Positions 26,217 to 35,350 are shown, numbered from the stretch's first letter. The stretch: DNA of 64,000 nt from Polynucleobacter victoriensis (GCF_900187875.1 NZ_FYEX01000001.1:124001-188000), one strand, 5' to 3'. The notes: a model not told the origin generated them from the sequence alone. Translations and numbers: made by a program.

Positions 26217-27746
26217 ATGAGCCAAGAACAACAAAATCCAATCGTTGATGAAAACCACATCATTGCAGAGCGCAGAGAAAAATTAGCTCACTTGCGCAAG
26301 AATGGCGTGGCTTTTCCTAATGATTTTGTGCCAACCCATCACGCTAATGACTTACATGCCCACTATGGCGAACTAAGCAAGGAACATTTAGCTGAGAAAA
26401 ACATCACTGTTAAAGTGGCTGGCCGAATGATGCTCAAGCGTGTGATGGGTAAAGCCAGCTTTGCCACAGTTCAAGATCGCACCGGTCAAATCCAGTTTTA
26501 CATCAATGATGCTGATGCAGGTGCTGATGCACATAATGCATTTAAACACTGGGATATGGGTGACTTTATTGCTGCCGAAGGTGTTGTATTCAAAACCAAT
26601 AAAGGCGAGCTATCAATCCTTGTTAAAGATCTACGCTTACTATCAAAATCATTACGCCCTCTGCCAGATAAGTTCCACGGCCTATCTGACCAAGAACTGA
26701 AGTATCGTCAACGCTATGTGGACTTAATTGTTTCACCTGAAACACGTCAGACATTTATTGCCCGTAGTAAAGCCATGGCATCAATCCGCCATCACATGCA
26801 AGACGCAGGCTTTATGGAAGTTGAAACACCAATGCTCCACCCTATTCCAGGTGGTGCTGCAGCCAAACCGTTTATCACGCACCACAATGCTTTAGACATG
26901 CAAATGTTCTTGCGTATTGCGCCAGAACTCTACCTCAAGCGTTTAGTAGTGGGTGGGTTTGAACGTGTATTTGAAGTTAATAGAAACTTCCGTAACGAAG
27001 GTGTCAGTCCAAGACATAACCCTGAGTTCACGATGATGGAATTCTATGCAGCTTATACAGACTACAAATGGTTGATGACTTTCACTGAAGAGCTCATCCG
27101 CGCTGCCGCCATTGATGCGCAAGGTACTGCCGTCCTAACTTATCAAGGCAAAGCTCTTGATCTATCTAAGCCATTCCAGCGCTTAACAATTGCAGAAGCC
27201 ATTCTTAAATACGCACCTTTATCTAAGAAAGAATACACAGCTGCGCAATTAGAAGACAAAGAGTTTATCCGTGCAGAGCTTAAAAAAGCTGGCGAGGACA
27301 TCAATGGTCCAACGCTAAAAAATGCAGGATTAGGTGCACTTCAATTAGCACTATTCGAAGCAACGGCTGAAGAACATCTTTGGGAACCGACTTACATCAT
27401 CGATTACCCAATCGAAGTGAGTCCACTTGCAAGAGAATCTGACACTCGTCCAGGTATTACTGAGCGCTTTGAACTATTTATTACTGGTCGTGAAATCGCC
27501 AACGGCTTCTCAGAGCTAAATGATGCAGAAGATCAAGCCGAACGTTTCCGCAAACAAGTCGAGCAAAAAGAAGCTGGTGATGAAGAAGCCATGTACTTTG
27601 ATGCTGACTTTATTCGTGCACTTGAATATGGCATGCCCCCAACCGGCGGTTGCGGCATCGGTATTGATCGCCTAATGATGTTAATCACTGATTCACCAAA
27701 CATCAGAGACGTCATTCTTTTCCCTCACATGAGAAAAGAAGATTAA
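26217..27746 (+). CDS. lysS: lysyl-tRNA synthetase (class II)
   Basis: Class II LysRS of 509 residues. It has an N-terminal OB-fold anticodon-binding domain with VKVAGRMMLKRVMGKASF (about 63-80), then the catalytic core: motif 1 FMEVETPMLHPIPGGAAAKP, motif 2 FERVFEVNRNFRNEGVSPRHNPEFTMMEFY, motif 3 GCGIGIDRLMML near the end. RBS-like GGAAAG lies upstream of the ATG. A terminator follows at 27792. Confidence 0.98.
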   Translation: MSQEQQNPIVDENHIIAERREKLAHLRKNGVAFPNDFVPTHHANDLHAHYGELSKEHLAEKNITVKVAGRMMLKRVMGKASFATVQDRTGQIQFYINDADAGADAHNAFKHWDMGDFIAAEGVVFKTNKGELSILVKDLRLLSKSLRPLPDKFHGLSDQELKYRQRYVDLIVSPETRQTFIARSKAMASIRHHMQDAGFMEVETPMLHPIPGGAAAKPFITHHNALDMQMFLRIAPELYLKRLVVGGFERVFEVNRNFRNEGVSPRHNPEFTMMEFYAAYTDYKWLMTFTEELIRAAAIDAQGTAVLTYQGKALDLSKPFQRLTIAEAILKYAPLSKKEYTAAQLEDKEFIRAELKKAGEDINGPTLKNAGLGALQLALFEATAEEHLWEPTYIIDYPIEVSPLARESDTRPGITERFELFITGREIANGFSELNDAEDQAERFRKQVEQKEAGDEEAMYFDADFIRALEYGMPPTGGCGIGIDRLMMLITDSPNIRDVILFPHMRKED

Positions 27747-27791
27747 TCACAGCGCTATTTACTTGAAGCATTAGTGCTTCATAATAAGTAA

Positions 27792-27817
27792 AAAGGGACC
27801 TTTGGGTCCCTTTTTTT
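27792..27817 (+). terminator. Rho-independent terminator after lysS
   Basis: Stem AAAGGGACC / GGTCCCTTT with a short TTTG loop and a run of seven T. It ends the rpfE-like-recJ-prfB-lysS transcript and lies only 20 bp from the convergent fdx stop; the A run on the left may let it act on the isc transcript too. Confidence 0.9.
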
Positions 27818-27837
27818 AAATGAATCCAGCAATGAGG

Positions 27838-28176
27838 TTAGTGATTTTCCTTGGCATGATTGATGGAGTATTTAGGTATTTCAATCACTAAATCCTTTTG
27901 AGCAATAATCGCTTGGCAAGACAGTCTTGATTGAGGACATAAGCCCCAAGCTCTATCTAACAAGTCATCTTCCAGTTCATCCGACTCATTCAAGCTATCA
28001 CCACCCTCACGCACAATCACATGGCAAGTTGTACATGCACAGGACATCTCACAGGCGTGCTCAATTTCAATATCATTCTCTAGGAGAGCTTCACAAATAC
28101 TGGTGCCAGAAGGCGCTTCAATCACTGCACCATCTGGACAATATTCCGCATGAGGAAGAACAACAATTTGTGGCAT
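27838..28176 (-). CDS. fdx: 2Fe-2S ferredoxin of the ISC system
   Basis: An adrenodoxin-type ferredoxin (112 residues) that supplies electrons for Fe-S assembly on IscU. The cluster ligands are in HACEMSCACTTCHV (three Cys in C-x5-C-x2-C) and LCPQSRLSCQA. It is the last isc gene; there is no iscX after it, the next gene being convergent lysS. Confidence 0.95.
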   Translation of the reverse strand: MPQIVVLPHAEYCPDGAVIEAPSGTSICEALLENDIEIEHACEMSCACTTCHVIVREGGDSLNESDELEDDLLDRAWGLCPQSRLSCQAIIAQKDLVIEIPKYSINHAKENH

Positions 28177-28188
28177 TTTTATTTCCTA

Positions 28189-30054
28189 TTAAATTTCTTC
28201 TATTTTTTTACCAGAAAGTGCTTTTTTAATACTCTCGTTCATTCTACGGGCAGCAAAATCATCGGTTGCTTTGGATAAAGACTCTACAGAGCGTCTGAGT
28301 ACCTGTGTATCTTTAGCTGTCTCAATAAGATCTTTTAAGGCAATTAATTTGCGATGAATCACATCCAATTCATCTTCTTCTAATAAGTGCTTATCTTCTG
28401 CAAGGGCAGCTTCAACGGCTTCCACCAAACGCTTGGCATCGACTAACTCTTCACGTAAGGCTCTTGCCTGGACATCATCTGCTGCATGGCTAAAACTATC
28501 TTGTAGCATCGAAGTGATATCACCATCAGATAATCCGTAGGACGGCTTAACGTTAATATTTGCCTCAACACCAGATTGCTGTTCTCTAGCAGTAACTGAT
28601 AAGAGACCATCAGCATCCACCTGATAAGTTACTCGAATACGTGCAGCCCCCGCAGCCATTGGAGGAATACCTCTTAACTCAAATCTCGCTAATGAGCGAC
28701 AGTGATCAACAATCTCTCGCTCACCCTGCAAAACATGAACTGCTAAAGCTGTTTGACCATCTCTAAATGTTGTGAAATCTTGAGCTCTAGCCACAGGAAT
28801 TGGTGTATTACGCGGAATAATCTTTTCCACAAGACCACCCATTGTTTCCACGCCTAGTGACAGAGGGATGACGTCAAGCAGCAACCACTCATCGCCCTTC
28901 TGCTGATTTCCGGCTAACAAGTCAGCTTGCATAGCTGCACCTATCGCTACCACCTGATCAGGATCTAAATTGGTCAATGGGGTTTGACCGAAAAGCTCTC
29001 CCACTGCACGTTGCACATGAGGCATGCGCGTAGCGCCACCAACCATGACCACGCCTTTAACATCCTCAACATTTAAACCTGCATCTCTTAAGGCTTTCTT
29101 CGCAGCCATCAAAGTTTTGTTCACTAAATGCTGAGTCAACTCAAAGAACTGCGCCTGACTGATGCCCACATTAACCACTGTGCCATCACTCAATGTCACA
29201 TGTACACGAGCTAAAGGATTTTTACTTAATTGTTCTTTAACATCTTTAGACGCGCTCAATAGCAAACGGGTGTCTTTATCTGAAAGTAGCTGTAACTTGG
29301 CTTGCTCTAAGACCCAACAGTACAGACGGTGATCAAAATCATCACCACCTAAAGCTGAGTCGCCGCCAGTCGACAATACTTCAAATACACCTTTACTTAA
29401 ACGCAAGATTGAAATATCAAATGTGCCACCGCCAAGGTCATAAACAGCATATAGACCCTCAGATGCATTATCTAAACCATAGGCAATTGCTGCAGCCGTA
29501 GGTTCATTCAATAAGCGTAGAACTTCGATGCCAGCCAACTTGGCAGCATCTTTAGTCGCTTGGCGTTGTGCATCATCAAAATAGGCAGGTACTGTAATGA
29601 CAGCACCGACAATCTCATCATTGAATGAGTCCTCTGCTCGCTGGCGTAATCTCGCAAGAATCTCTGCAGAAACCTCAACTGGACTTTTATCACCTGAGAT
29701 TGTCTTTAACTTCAGCATGCCAGGAGCATCAACAAATTCATAAGGCATGGATTCAGCGTGGGCAACATCCTTTAGCCCACGCCCCATGAATCTCTTCACT
29801 GAGATAATTGTATTTTTAGGATCGCCATTGGCGTTCTGCATAGCTTGATAGCCAGCCTGTGTAGCTCCGCCTGGCAAGTATCGAATCACTGATGGCAATA
29901 ACTTTCTACCTTGATCATCAGCCAAGACCTCAGGCAACGCATTTTTCATCGCCGCAACGAGTGAATTAGTTGTGCCTAAATCGATACCCACAGCAATACG
30001 ACGTTGATGTGGGGCAAGCGATTGGCCAGGTTCAGCGATTTGTAATAAAGCCAT
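28189..30054 (-). CDS. hscA: Fe-S assembly chaperone HscA (Hsp70 family)
   Basis: HscA is the specialised Hsp70 that binds the LPPVK motif of IscU and drives cluster release. The 621-residue protein shows the ATPase signatures VGIDLGTTNSLVA (residues about 20-32), YDLGGGTFDISIL and VMVGGATRMPHVQ, then the substrate-binding domain (from about 395) and helical lid. The short N-terminal extension before GIDLGTT and the absence of a DnaK-type long C-terminal tail fit HscA rather than DnaK. It is 18 bp downstream of hscB. Confidence 0.96.
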   Translation of the reverse strand: MALLQIAEPGQSLAPHQRRIAVGIDLGTTNSLVAAMKNALPEVLADDQGRKLLPSVIRYLPGGATQAGYQAMQNANGDPKNTIISVKRFMGRGLKDVAHAESMPYEFVDAPGMLKLKTISGDKSPVEVSAEILARLRQRAEDSFNDEIVGAVITVPAYFDDAQRQATKDAAKLAGIEVLRLLNEPTAAAIAYGLDNASEGLYAVYDLGGGTFDISILRLSKGVFEVLSTGGDSALGGDDFDHRLYCWVLEQAKLQLLSDKDTRLLLSASKDVKEQLSKNPLARVHVTLSDGTVVNVGISQAQFFELTQHLVNKTLMAAKKALRDAGLNVEDVKGVVMVGGATRMPHVQRAVGELFGQTPLTNLDPDQVVAIGAAMQADLLAGNQQKGDEWLLLDVIPLSLGVETMGGLVEKIIPRNTPIPVARAQDFTTFRDGQTALAVHVLQGEREIVDHCRSLARFELRGIPPMAAGAARIRVTYQVDADGLLSVTAREQQSGVEANINVKPSYGLSDGDITSMLQDSFSHAADDVQARALREELVDAKRLVEAVEAALAEDKHLLEEDELDVIHRKLIALKDLIETAKDTQVLRRSVESLSKATDDFAARRMNESIKKALSGKKIEEI

Positions 30055-30072
30055 AAATGTTTTAACTAATAG

Positions 30073-30606
30073 TTATGCTGATATTGCTTCTTCAAGCTCA
30101 ACACAAAATTTATCTATAAATAGCAAAGCTCTTAATTTTTGCGCAGCCAACTCAAAATTCTTCTCATCATCAATTGCCTGCTCAACTTCCTTTAAAACAG
30201 TATTTTTTGTTTTCTCAACTTCACCATATAACTGTTCTAAACCCACAACATCATTACGCACATCATCTAGAGTCTCACGCCACTCCATTTGTTGCATCAA
30301 AAACGAGGCAGGCATTGCAGTATTCGTTTCAAGCTGTGGATCAACACCATTTTTAGTACAAAGATATAACCCTCTTTGAATAGGATTCATGAGAGTTCTA
30401 TACGCACTATTAGCCAAGGTGGCCATTTGCATAGAAACTCTCTTTTCAGCATCACTACCAGCCGCATGCAAATCTGGATGAACTTGTTTCTGCACAGTTA
30501 AATAAGCAGACTCCAAAGCCTGCCTATCAATATTAAATTGTGGCTTTATTTGGAATAAGGCAAAGTAATCATCAAACCCTGAAAGATTCGCCACAACCAC
30601 ACTCAT
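30073..30606 (-). CDS. hscB: Fe-S assembly co-chaperone HscB (J-domain)
   Basis: HscB (177 residues) delivers IscU to HscA. The N-terminal J-domain contains YFALFQIKPQFNIDRQALESAY and the invariant HPD in VQKQVHPDLHAAG; the C-terminal helical domain (about 90-170) binds IscU. The ATG at 30606 overlaps the end of iscA by 35 bases; in-frame GTG codons at 30600 and 30594 would shorten the overlap only slightly, so the overlap is probably real. Confidence 0.94.
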   Translation of the reverse strand: MSVVVANLSGFDDYFALFQIKPQFNIDRQALESAYLTVQKQVHPDLHAAGSDAEKRVSMQMATLANSAYRTLMNPIQRGLYLCTKNGVDPQLETNTAMPASFLMQQMEWRETLDDVRNDVVGLEQLYGEVEKTKNTVLKEVEQAIDDEKNFELAAQKLRALLFIDKFCVELEEAISA

Positions 30607-30895
30607 CTTTCACATTAGGATTTTGAAACTTAAATCCCTCATTCAAACCCTCACGCACATAATCTAGCTCTGTGCCATCGAGATAAGCGAGACTTTTCGG
30701 GTCTACATAGACCTTCACCCCTAAGGATTCAAACATCGTATCCTCAGGCAAAACCTCATCGACGTACTCGAGTTGATAAGCCAAACCAGAGCAACCCGTG
30801 GTACGCACACCTAAGCGCAGACCAATACCCTTACCACGTCGCTCTATATAACGAGTGATGTGTTTGGCCGCTTTTTCAGTCAGAGTGATAGCCAT
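30572..30895 (-). CDS. iscA: A-type Fe-S carrier IscA
   Basis: IscA (107 residues) accepts and transfers Fe-S clusters. The three ligand cysteines are in RTTGCSGLAYQ and the C-terminal DECGCGESF. The gene lies two bases after iscU and its 3' end overlaps hscB. Confidence 0.96.
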   Translation of the reverse strand: MAITLTEKAAKHITRYIERRGKGIGLRLGVRTTGCSGLAYQLEYVDEVLPEDTMFESLGVKVYVDPKSLAYLDGTELDYVREGLNEGFKFQNPNVKDECGCGESFRV

Positions 30896-30897
30896 AA

Positions 30898-31281
30898 TTA
30901 TTTTGAGTGTTTTTCTTTGTAATCAGCCACAGCTGCCTTAATTGCATCTTCAGCCAAAATTGAGCAGTGGATTTTTACTGGTGGCAAAGCTAACTCTTCA
31001 GCAATTTGTGAATTTTTAATTTCTAAAGCTTGATCAAGAGTTTTACCCTTAACCCACTCAGTCACTAGCGATGAGGAAGCAATAGCAGAACCACAGCCAT
31101 AGGTTTTGAACTTAGCATCTTCAATGATGCCCTGGTCATTCACGCGAATTTGCAACTTCATCACATCACCACAAGCTGGAGCACCAACCATGCCGGTACC
31201 AACATGATCATCGCCCTTCTCAAAAGAACCCACATTACGTGGATTTTCATAGTGCTCGATTACTTTTTCACTGTATGCCAT
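30898..31281 (-). CDS. iscU: Fe-S cluster scaffold IscU
   Basis: IscU (127 residues) is the scaffold on which clusters are assembled. The ligands are visible in GAPACGDVMKLQI (Cys plus Asp), TYGCGSAIASSS and KIHCSILAED, and the HscA recognition motif LPPVK immediately precedes the last Cys. It is 29 bp downstream of iscS and two bases upstream of iscA. Confidence 0.97.
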   Translation of the reverse strand: MAYSEKVIEHYENPRNVGSFEKGDDHVGTGMVGAPACGDVMKLQIRVNDQGIIEDAKFKTYGCGSAIASSSLVTEWVKGKTLDQALEIKNSQIAEELALPPVKIHCSILAEDAIKAAVADYKEKHSK

Positions 31282-31310
31282 ATTTAACTCCGAATATATT
31301 CAATAGATTG

Positions 31311-32555
31311 TTAGTGAGCAGCCCACTGGATCGTATTTAAATCAACGCCATCTTTGTACATTTCCCAAAGTGGTGATAAATCTCTCAATTTTGCGATCTT
31401 GCCCTTAACTAGATCAATCGTGAAATCAACATCCTCAACAGTTGTAAAACGACCGATTGTGAAACGAATTGAGCTATGCGCTAACTCATCATTGCGACCC
31501 AAAGATCTTAAAACGTAAGACGGCTCTAATGATGCTGAGGTACAAGCTGAGCCTGAAGACACAGCAATATCCTTCAAAGCCATGATCATCGACTCGCCTT
31601 CAACATAGTTAAAGCTGATATTGAGGTTATGAGGAATGCGCTGATCCATGTCACCATTGAGGTAAACCTCTTCAATCTGATTTAAACCATTCCATAAGCG
31701 ATCTCTTAGCATGCGAATACGCTCGTTCTCGCTGGCCATCTCTTCACGGGCAATACGGAAACATTCACCCATACCAACAATCTGATGCGTAGCCAATGTG
31801 CCTGAACGCATGCCACGCTCATGACCACCACCGTGCATCTGAGCCTCAATACGAATCCGTGGCTTGCGACGTACAAATAATGCACCGACACCTTTCGGAC
31901 CATATGTCTTATGGGCTGAGAAGCTCATCAAATCAACTTTGAGCGTTTGCAAATCAATAGCAACCTTACCAGTTGCTTGAGCCGCATCGACGTGAAACAC
32001 AATGCCTTTTTCACGACAGAACTCACCAATGCGTGGGATGTCTTGAACTACCCCAATTTCATTATTAACAAACATCACTGAGACAACAATGGTGTCTGGA
32101 CGAACAGCAGATTTGAATGCTTCAAAGTCAATCAAACCATTGGGTAATACATCTAAGTAAGTCACATCGTAACCTTCGCGCTCAAGCTCACGACAGGTAT
32201 CTAAAACCGCCTTATGCTCGGTTTTTACAGTGATGATGTGCTTACCTTTTTCTTTATAGAAATGCGCGGCACCTTTAATTGCCAAGTTATTACTTTCTGT
32301 TGCACCGCTTGTCCAAACGATTTCTCTTGGATCGGCACCAACTAACTTAGCAACTTCTGCGCGAGCATTTTCAACTGCCTCCTCAGCACTCCAACCATAT
32401 GCATGACTGCGTGAAGCAGGATTACCAAACTGCTCACGTAAATATGGAATCATCACATCAACAACTCTTGGGTCAACAGGTGTTGTTGCTGAATAGTCCA
32501 TGTAAATCGGGAAATGCTCCGGACTAAACATAGGTACTGGTTTAGGTGATGACAT
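31311..32555 (-). CDS. iscS: cysteine desulfurase IscS
   Basis: PLP enzyme (414 residues) that takes sulfur from cysteine for Fe-S clusters and thiolated tRNAs. Seen in sequence: IYMDYSATTPVDPRV at the start, TSGATESNNLAIKG, the PLP lysine in SFSAHKTYGPKGVGAL, and the persulfide-forming loop Cys in SSGSACTSASLEPSYVLRSLG near the C-terminus. Start ATG preceded by AGAGGAAA. Second gene of the operon. Confidence 0.97.
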   Translation of the reverse strand: MSSPKPVPMFSPEHFPIYMDYSATTPVDPRVVDVMIPYLREQFGNPASRSHAYGWSAEEAVENARAEVAKLVGADPREIVWTSGATESNNLAIKGAAHFYKEKGKHIITVKTEHKAVLDTCRELEREGYDVTYLDVLPNGLIDFEAFKSAVRPDTIVVSVMFVNNEIGVVQDIPRIGEFCREKGIVFHVDAAQATGKVAIDLQTLKVDLMSFSAHKTYGPKGVGALFVRRKPRIRIEAQMHGGGHERGMRSGTLATHQIVGMGECFRIAREEMASENERIRMLRDRLWNGLNQIEEVYLNGDMDQRIPHNLNISFNYVEGESMIMALKDIAVSSGSACTSASLEPSYVLRSLGRNDELAHSSIRFTIGRFTTVEDVDFTIDLVKGKIAKLRDLSPLWEMYKDGVDLNTIQWAAH

Positions 32556-32588
32556 TATTATTTCCTCTTATCTCAGTATTTTTTAGTT

Positions 32589-33152
32589 TTAATTAATTTG
32601 CTGTGCAAAAGTGAACACTGAATTAGCCAACGGCTTTTTCTTAATGTCTGAGTCAGACTTATCTGTAGCAGGCTTACCAGCTTTTTGGATTTCAGCTTTT
32701 ACTTTGGTTTCGCGCACTTCATGACTATGCACACGACCTTCTTGCTGCCTTGCCAAATCTGCAAGTGAGACTGAACTCAAGTACTCAACCATTTTTTGAT
32801 TTAAGTTGGCCCACAAATCATGGGTCATGCAACGACCATTACCACCCTCATCGCCATGGCAATTTCCTTTGCCACCACATTGAGTGGCATCAAGAGGTTC
32901 ATCAACGGCAATAATGATGTCAGCAACAGTTACCTGATCCGCTCTTCGCGCCAAGGTGTATCCACCACCAGGTCCACGGGTACTTTCAACAATGTCAAAA
33001 CGACGCAACTTACCAAATAGTTGCTCCAAGTATGAAAGTGAAATATTTTGTCTCTGACTAATGCCCGCGAGAGTTACTGGGCCATGTGATTCACGCAAAG
33101 CTAAATCAATCATCGCAGTGACTGCAAAACGTCCTTTAGTTGTTAGTCTCAT
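32589..33152 (-). CDS. iscR: Fe-S cluster regulator IscR with an extended cluster loop
   Basis: Rrf2-family repressor that senses Fe-S status and controls the isc operon. The winged helix spans about residues 1-80 (MRLTTKGRFAVTAMIDLAL, ISLSYLEQLFGKLR). Cluster ligands are Cys92, Cys98, Cys108 and His111 in a loop reading QCGGKGNC then HGDEGGNGR then CMTH. The usual spacing is C-x5-C-x5-C-x2-H; here nine residues separate the second and third Cys. The 187-residue length includes a Lys-rich tail beyond the usual 160-165. Two predicted IscR sites lie upstream. Confidence 0.95.
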   Translation of the reverse strand: MRLTTKGRFAVTAMIDLALRESHGPVTLAGISQRQNISLSYLEQLFGKLRRFDIVESTRGPGGGYTLARRADQVTVADIIIAVDEPLDATQCGGKGNCHGDEGGNGRCMTHDLWANLNQKMVEYLSSVSLADLARQQEGRVHSHEVRETKVKAEIQKAGKPATDKSDSDIKKKPLANSVFTFAQQIN

Positions 33153-33189
33153 GTCTTACCTCGTCTTAAATGGATTACTTATATGGGCA

Positions 33190-33214
33190 ATACCTGACTT
33201 CTAAGCTCAAGTTT
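33190..33214 (-). promoter_or_regulatory. predicted type-1 IscR binding site (iscR-proximal)
   Basis: Read on the minus strand, this 25-mer begins AAACTTGAG and ends AGTCAGGTAT. Against the type-1 consensus ATASYYGACTRWWWYAGTCRRSTAT halves, as I remember it, about 19 of 25 positions agree, including all ten of the downstream half. It lies about 38 bp before the iscR start. Confidence 0.7.
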
Positions 33215-33219
33215 ATCAG

Positions 33220-33244
33220 ATACCTGATAAATATGCTCGGGTAA
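33220..33244 (-). promoter_or_regulatory. predicted type-1 IscR binding site (iscR-distal)
   Basis: On the minus strand this begins TTACCCGAG and ends TATCAGGTAT; about 20 of 25 positions fit the type-1 IscR consensus. Its left edge is exactly 30 bp from that of the proximal site, three helical turns, so both would face the same side of the DNA. Confidence 0.7.
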
Positions 33245-33289
33245 TAGAGCGAAATACCCCCTTAAACAGGATTAATCCAATTAAATCAA

Positions 33290-35350
33290 TTATTTAGGTG
33301 GAAATATTAATGACTTAAAGTCAGCTCTAATGCGCTCACGAACAGCCCTATACAAGCGCTGTCTATCTAATGCTGGCAAATCTCTGGATCTCAGCGCCAT
33401 ATTAAATGCCAACGAAAAACTCACCAAAACATTCACAGCACCAATTAATAGAATCCCAACAAGACCAAGCCAAAAGCCACTCATCAAGAAAGTCTTCCAA
33501 CCAAGCGCAGTAGCCGCAGCAGCAAACTGCCCTGCTGACAAAGTGACATGTCGTACATCTAGACCAAACCCAAGGAAAGCCATAAAAGCTGGGCCATAAA
33601 TTAACAAAAAGCCCAATGAAATATTTGCAGCAACAACAGAAATATTGTCACGCCACCAACGCGCCCAACGCTCCGCACGCTCCTGTCCAAAAACAATATT
33701 TAATCTTCTGTTGTAATAAATGACATCCTGAATACGATGCAAAACAAACCAGTTATCAACTAAACCAGCAATCAGGCTAGATAACCAAAGTAACACGCCA
33801 GTAAAGGCTGCAAAAATCAATGCTCCACTAAAAGGTGAAACAGTTTGCAAAATAGCTTGCGCCTTAATAGCACTCATTGTGGGTGAGCCAATGATGAAAA
33901 GAATAGCCACTTGAATGAGAATAACCAAAGGCACCACCATGACCAAATTACCAAAAATAGAAGCCGCTTGGGACCTCATCAGAGCCATAGAGCGATCAAC
34001 AAAGTTTTTTAAACCTTCACTGGTGTGCGTCTGGTCAAGTAGTTGCGCCAATGCAGGCGCTGTCATAGCAGGCTGCTTAGTCGCTAACGTGAAATTGGCA
34101 AACTGAATTAATAAAAAGCTACCTGCGTAGTTAGTGGCAAGAAGTAGATTTTCAAAAAATCTAACCAAACCAAGATTGGCAATTAAGAATTTAAGGTACA
34201 CCGTCCCAGAAACAACTGCACCACCACCCAAGGCTTTTTTCAACATCGCAAAATACTCTTTGCGAGTACCTGCAATGTAGTGGTCTCCCGCTTCAGCACT
34301 TCTTTCAACAACCTTGCGAGACAACAAAGCAAAAGACTGCTCAGCCAAACGCTTCACACTACGGTGACCTTGTACCGTGAGAATTAAGTTAGCAACCAAT
34401 GTGGAGTAATTTTGTAATTGATCACGATACAACCATGCCTGCAACAACATCTCAACCCTAGCCAAACGCAAGCGCATGGTTTCAACTTGGAAAACAGTTT
34501 CAATAGACACACCATTCTCATCAAGATGAGAATACACATCATCACAAGCAATGTAACAAGCATCAATCACATCCTTAAAGTCTTTTAGATATGCTTGATA
34601 TACGTGCTCATTTAAACGTGGCTCATCCTTAAGAATTTCTTCAGCGAGTCTACCTAACTTGTAAAACGGCGAGTGCTGCCCACTAACCTCTCTAAGCCGA
34701 GATCTAACTGAATAACTTAGACCAGATGCGCCAATGTAACTAATTAGTATGTGAATAGCTTCAGAAATATCTTTGAATAAATTCGAAGCCTCAACCGTCT
34801 GCTCTTGATAGTGCAATAAATCATGTAAAGCAATCAATGTGTCACGATCCAAATCATGTACCCAAGATGCATCGTGCTCACCCACGAATCCCAAAGCAAA
34901 TAAAACTGCTAACTCTGGTTGATTAGGCGGAGGTGCAATTAATCTGTGACGAATGCGCTCAGAGATTTCTCCAAAAAAACTAGGCTTGGTAGCAACACCG
35001 GTGTCACATAGTAGTGAGAGCGCATCGTTATCTCGCAAGATACTTCTGAGTAACCGTGCAATTTTTAACTTAACGTCTGAACGCTGCTCTAATAATTTCA
35101 AAAAAGCCTTTAGACGGACGTGTTCTGGATGCCCCTCTAAAACTACCGCGCCAATCTTTGCCTTATCTTGGCCTTTCTCTGCTTTATCTTGACGCCGCAA
35201 CCAGTACGCCACCTCGACTAACCAACGATTACGTTCAGCCAAACTAGCGGATGCATCAGGCACTACTAAAAGAGTATCCAGAGCCAATGAAGCATCTCCA
35301 GAGTCTTTCCATAGCGACCATAGACGTCGTATATTTTTCAAACCTAGCAT
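33290..35350 (-). CDS. membrane protein of the SpecificRecomb family (annotated site-specific recombinase)
   Basis: This 686-residue protein matches the family named site-specific recombinase (Gcr-like) in beta- and gammaproteobacteria. The N-terminal two-thirds is soluble and helical; the C-terminal third (about 460-660) has four to five hydrophobic segments, for example NLVMVVPLVILIQVAILFII and GALIFAAFTGVLLWLSSLIAG. I see no tyrosine- or serine-recombinase catalytic motif, and membrane topology argues against that name. It begins four bases after uvrB ends and is probably translationally coupled to it. True function unknown. Confidence 0.8.
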   Translation of the reverse strand: MLGLKNIRRLWSLWKDSGDASLALDTLLVVPDASASLAERNRWLVEVAYWLRRQDKAEKGQDKAKIGAVVLEGHPEHVRLKAFLKLLEQRSDVKLKIARLLRSILRDNDALSLLCDTGVATKPSFFGEISERIRHRLIAPPPNQPELAVLFALGFVGEHDASWVHDLDRDTLIALHDLLHYQEQTVEASNLFKDISEAIHILISYIGASGLSYSVRSRLREVSGQHSPFYKLGRLAEEILKDEPRLNEHVYQAYLKDFKDVIDACYIACDDVYSHLDENGVSIETVFQVETMRLRLARVEMLLQAWLYRDQLQNYSTLVANLILTVQGHRSVKRLAEQSFALLSRKVVERSAEAGDHYIAGTRKEYFAMLKKALGGGAVVSGTVYLKFLIANLGLVRFFENLLLATNYAGSFLLIQFANFTLATKQPAMTAPALAQLLDQTHTSEGLKNFVDRSMALMRSQAASIFGNLVMVVPLVILIQVAILFIIGSPTMSAIKAQAILQTVSPFSGALIFAAFTGVLLWLSSLIAGLVDNWFVLHRIQDVIYYNRRLNIVFGQERAERWARWWRDNISVVAANISLGFLLIYGPAFMAFLGFGLDVRHVTLSAGQFAAAATALGWKTFLMSGFWLGLVGILLIGAVNVLVSFSLAFNMALRSRDLPALDRQRLYRAVRERIRADFKSLIFPPK

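Noticed and set aside
33290..35350. Mobile element suggested by the recombinase annotation
   Set aside because: No recombinase motif, no flanking repeats, no insertion-like base composition, and core genes on both sides.
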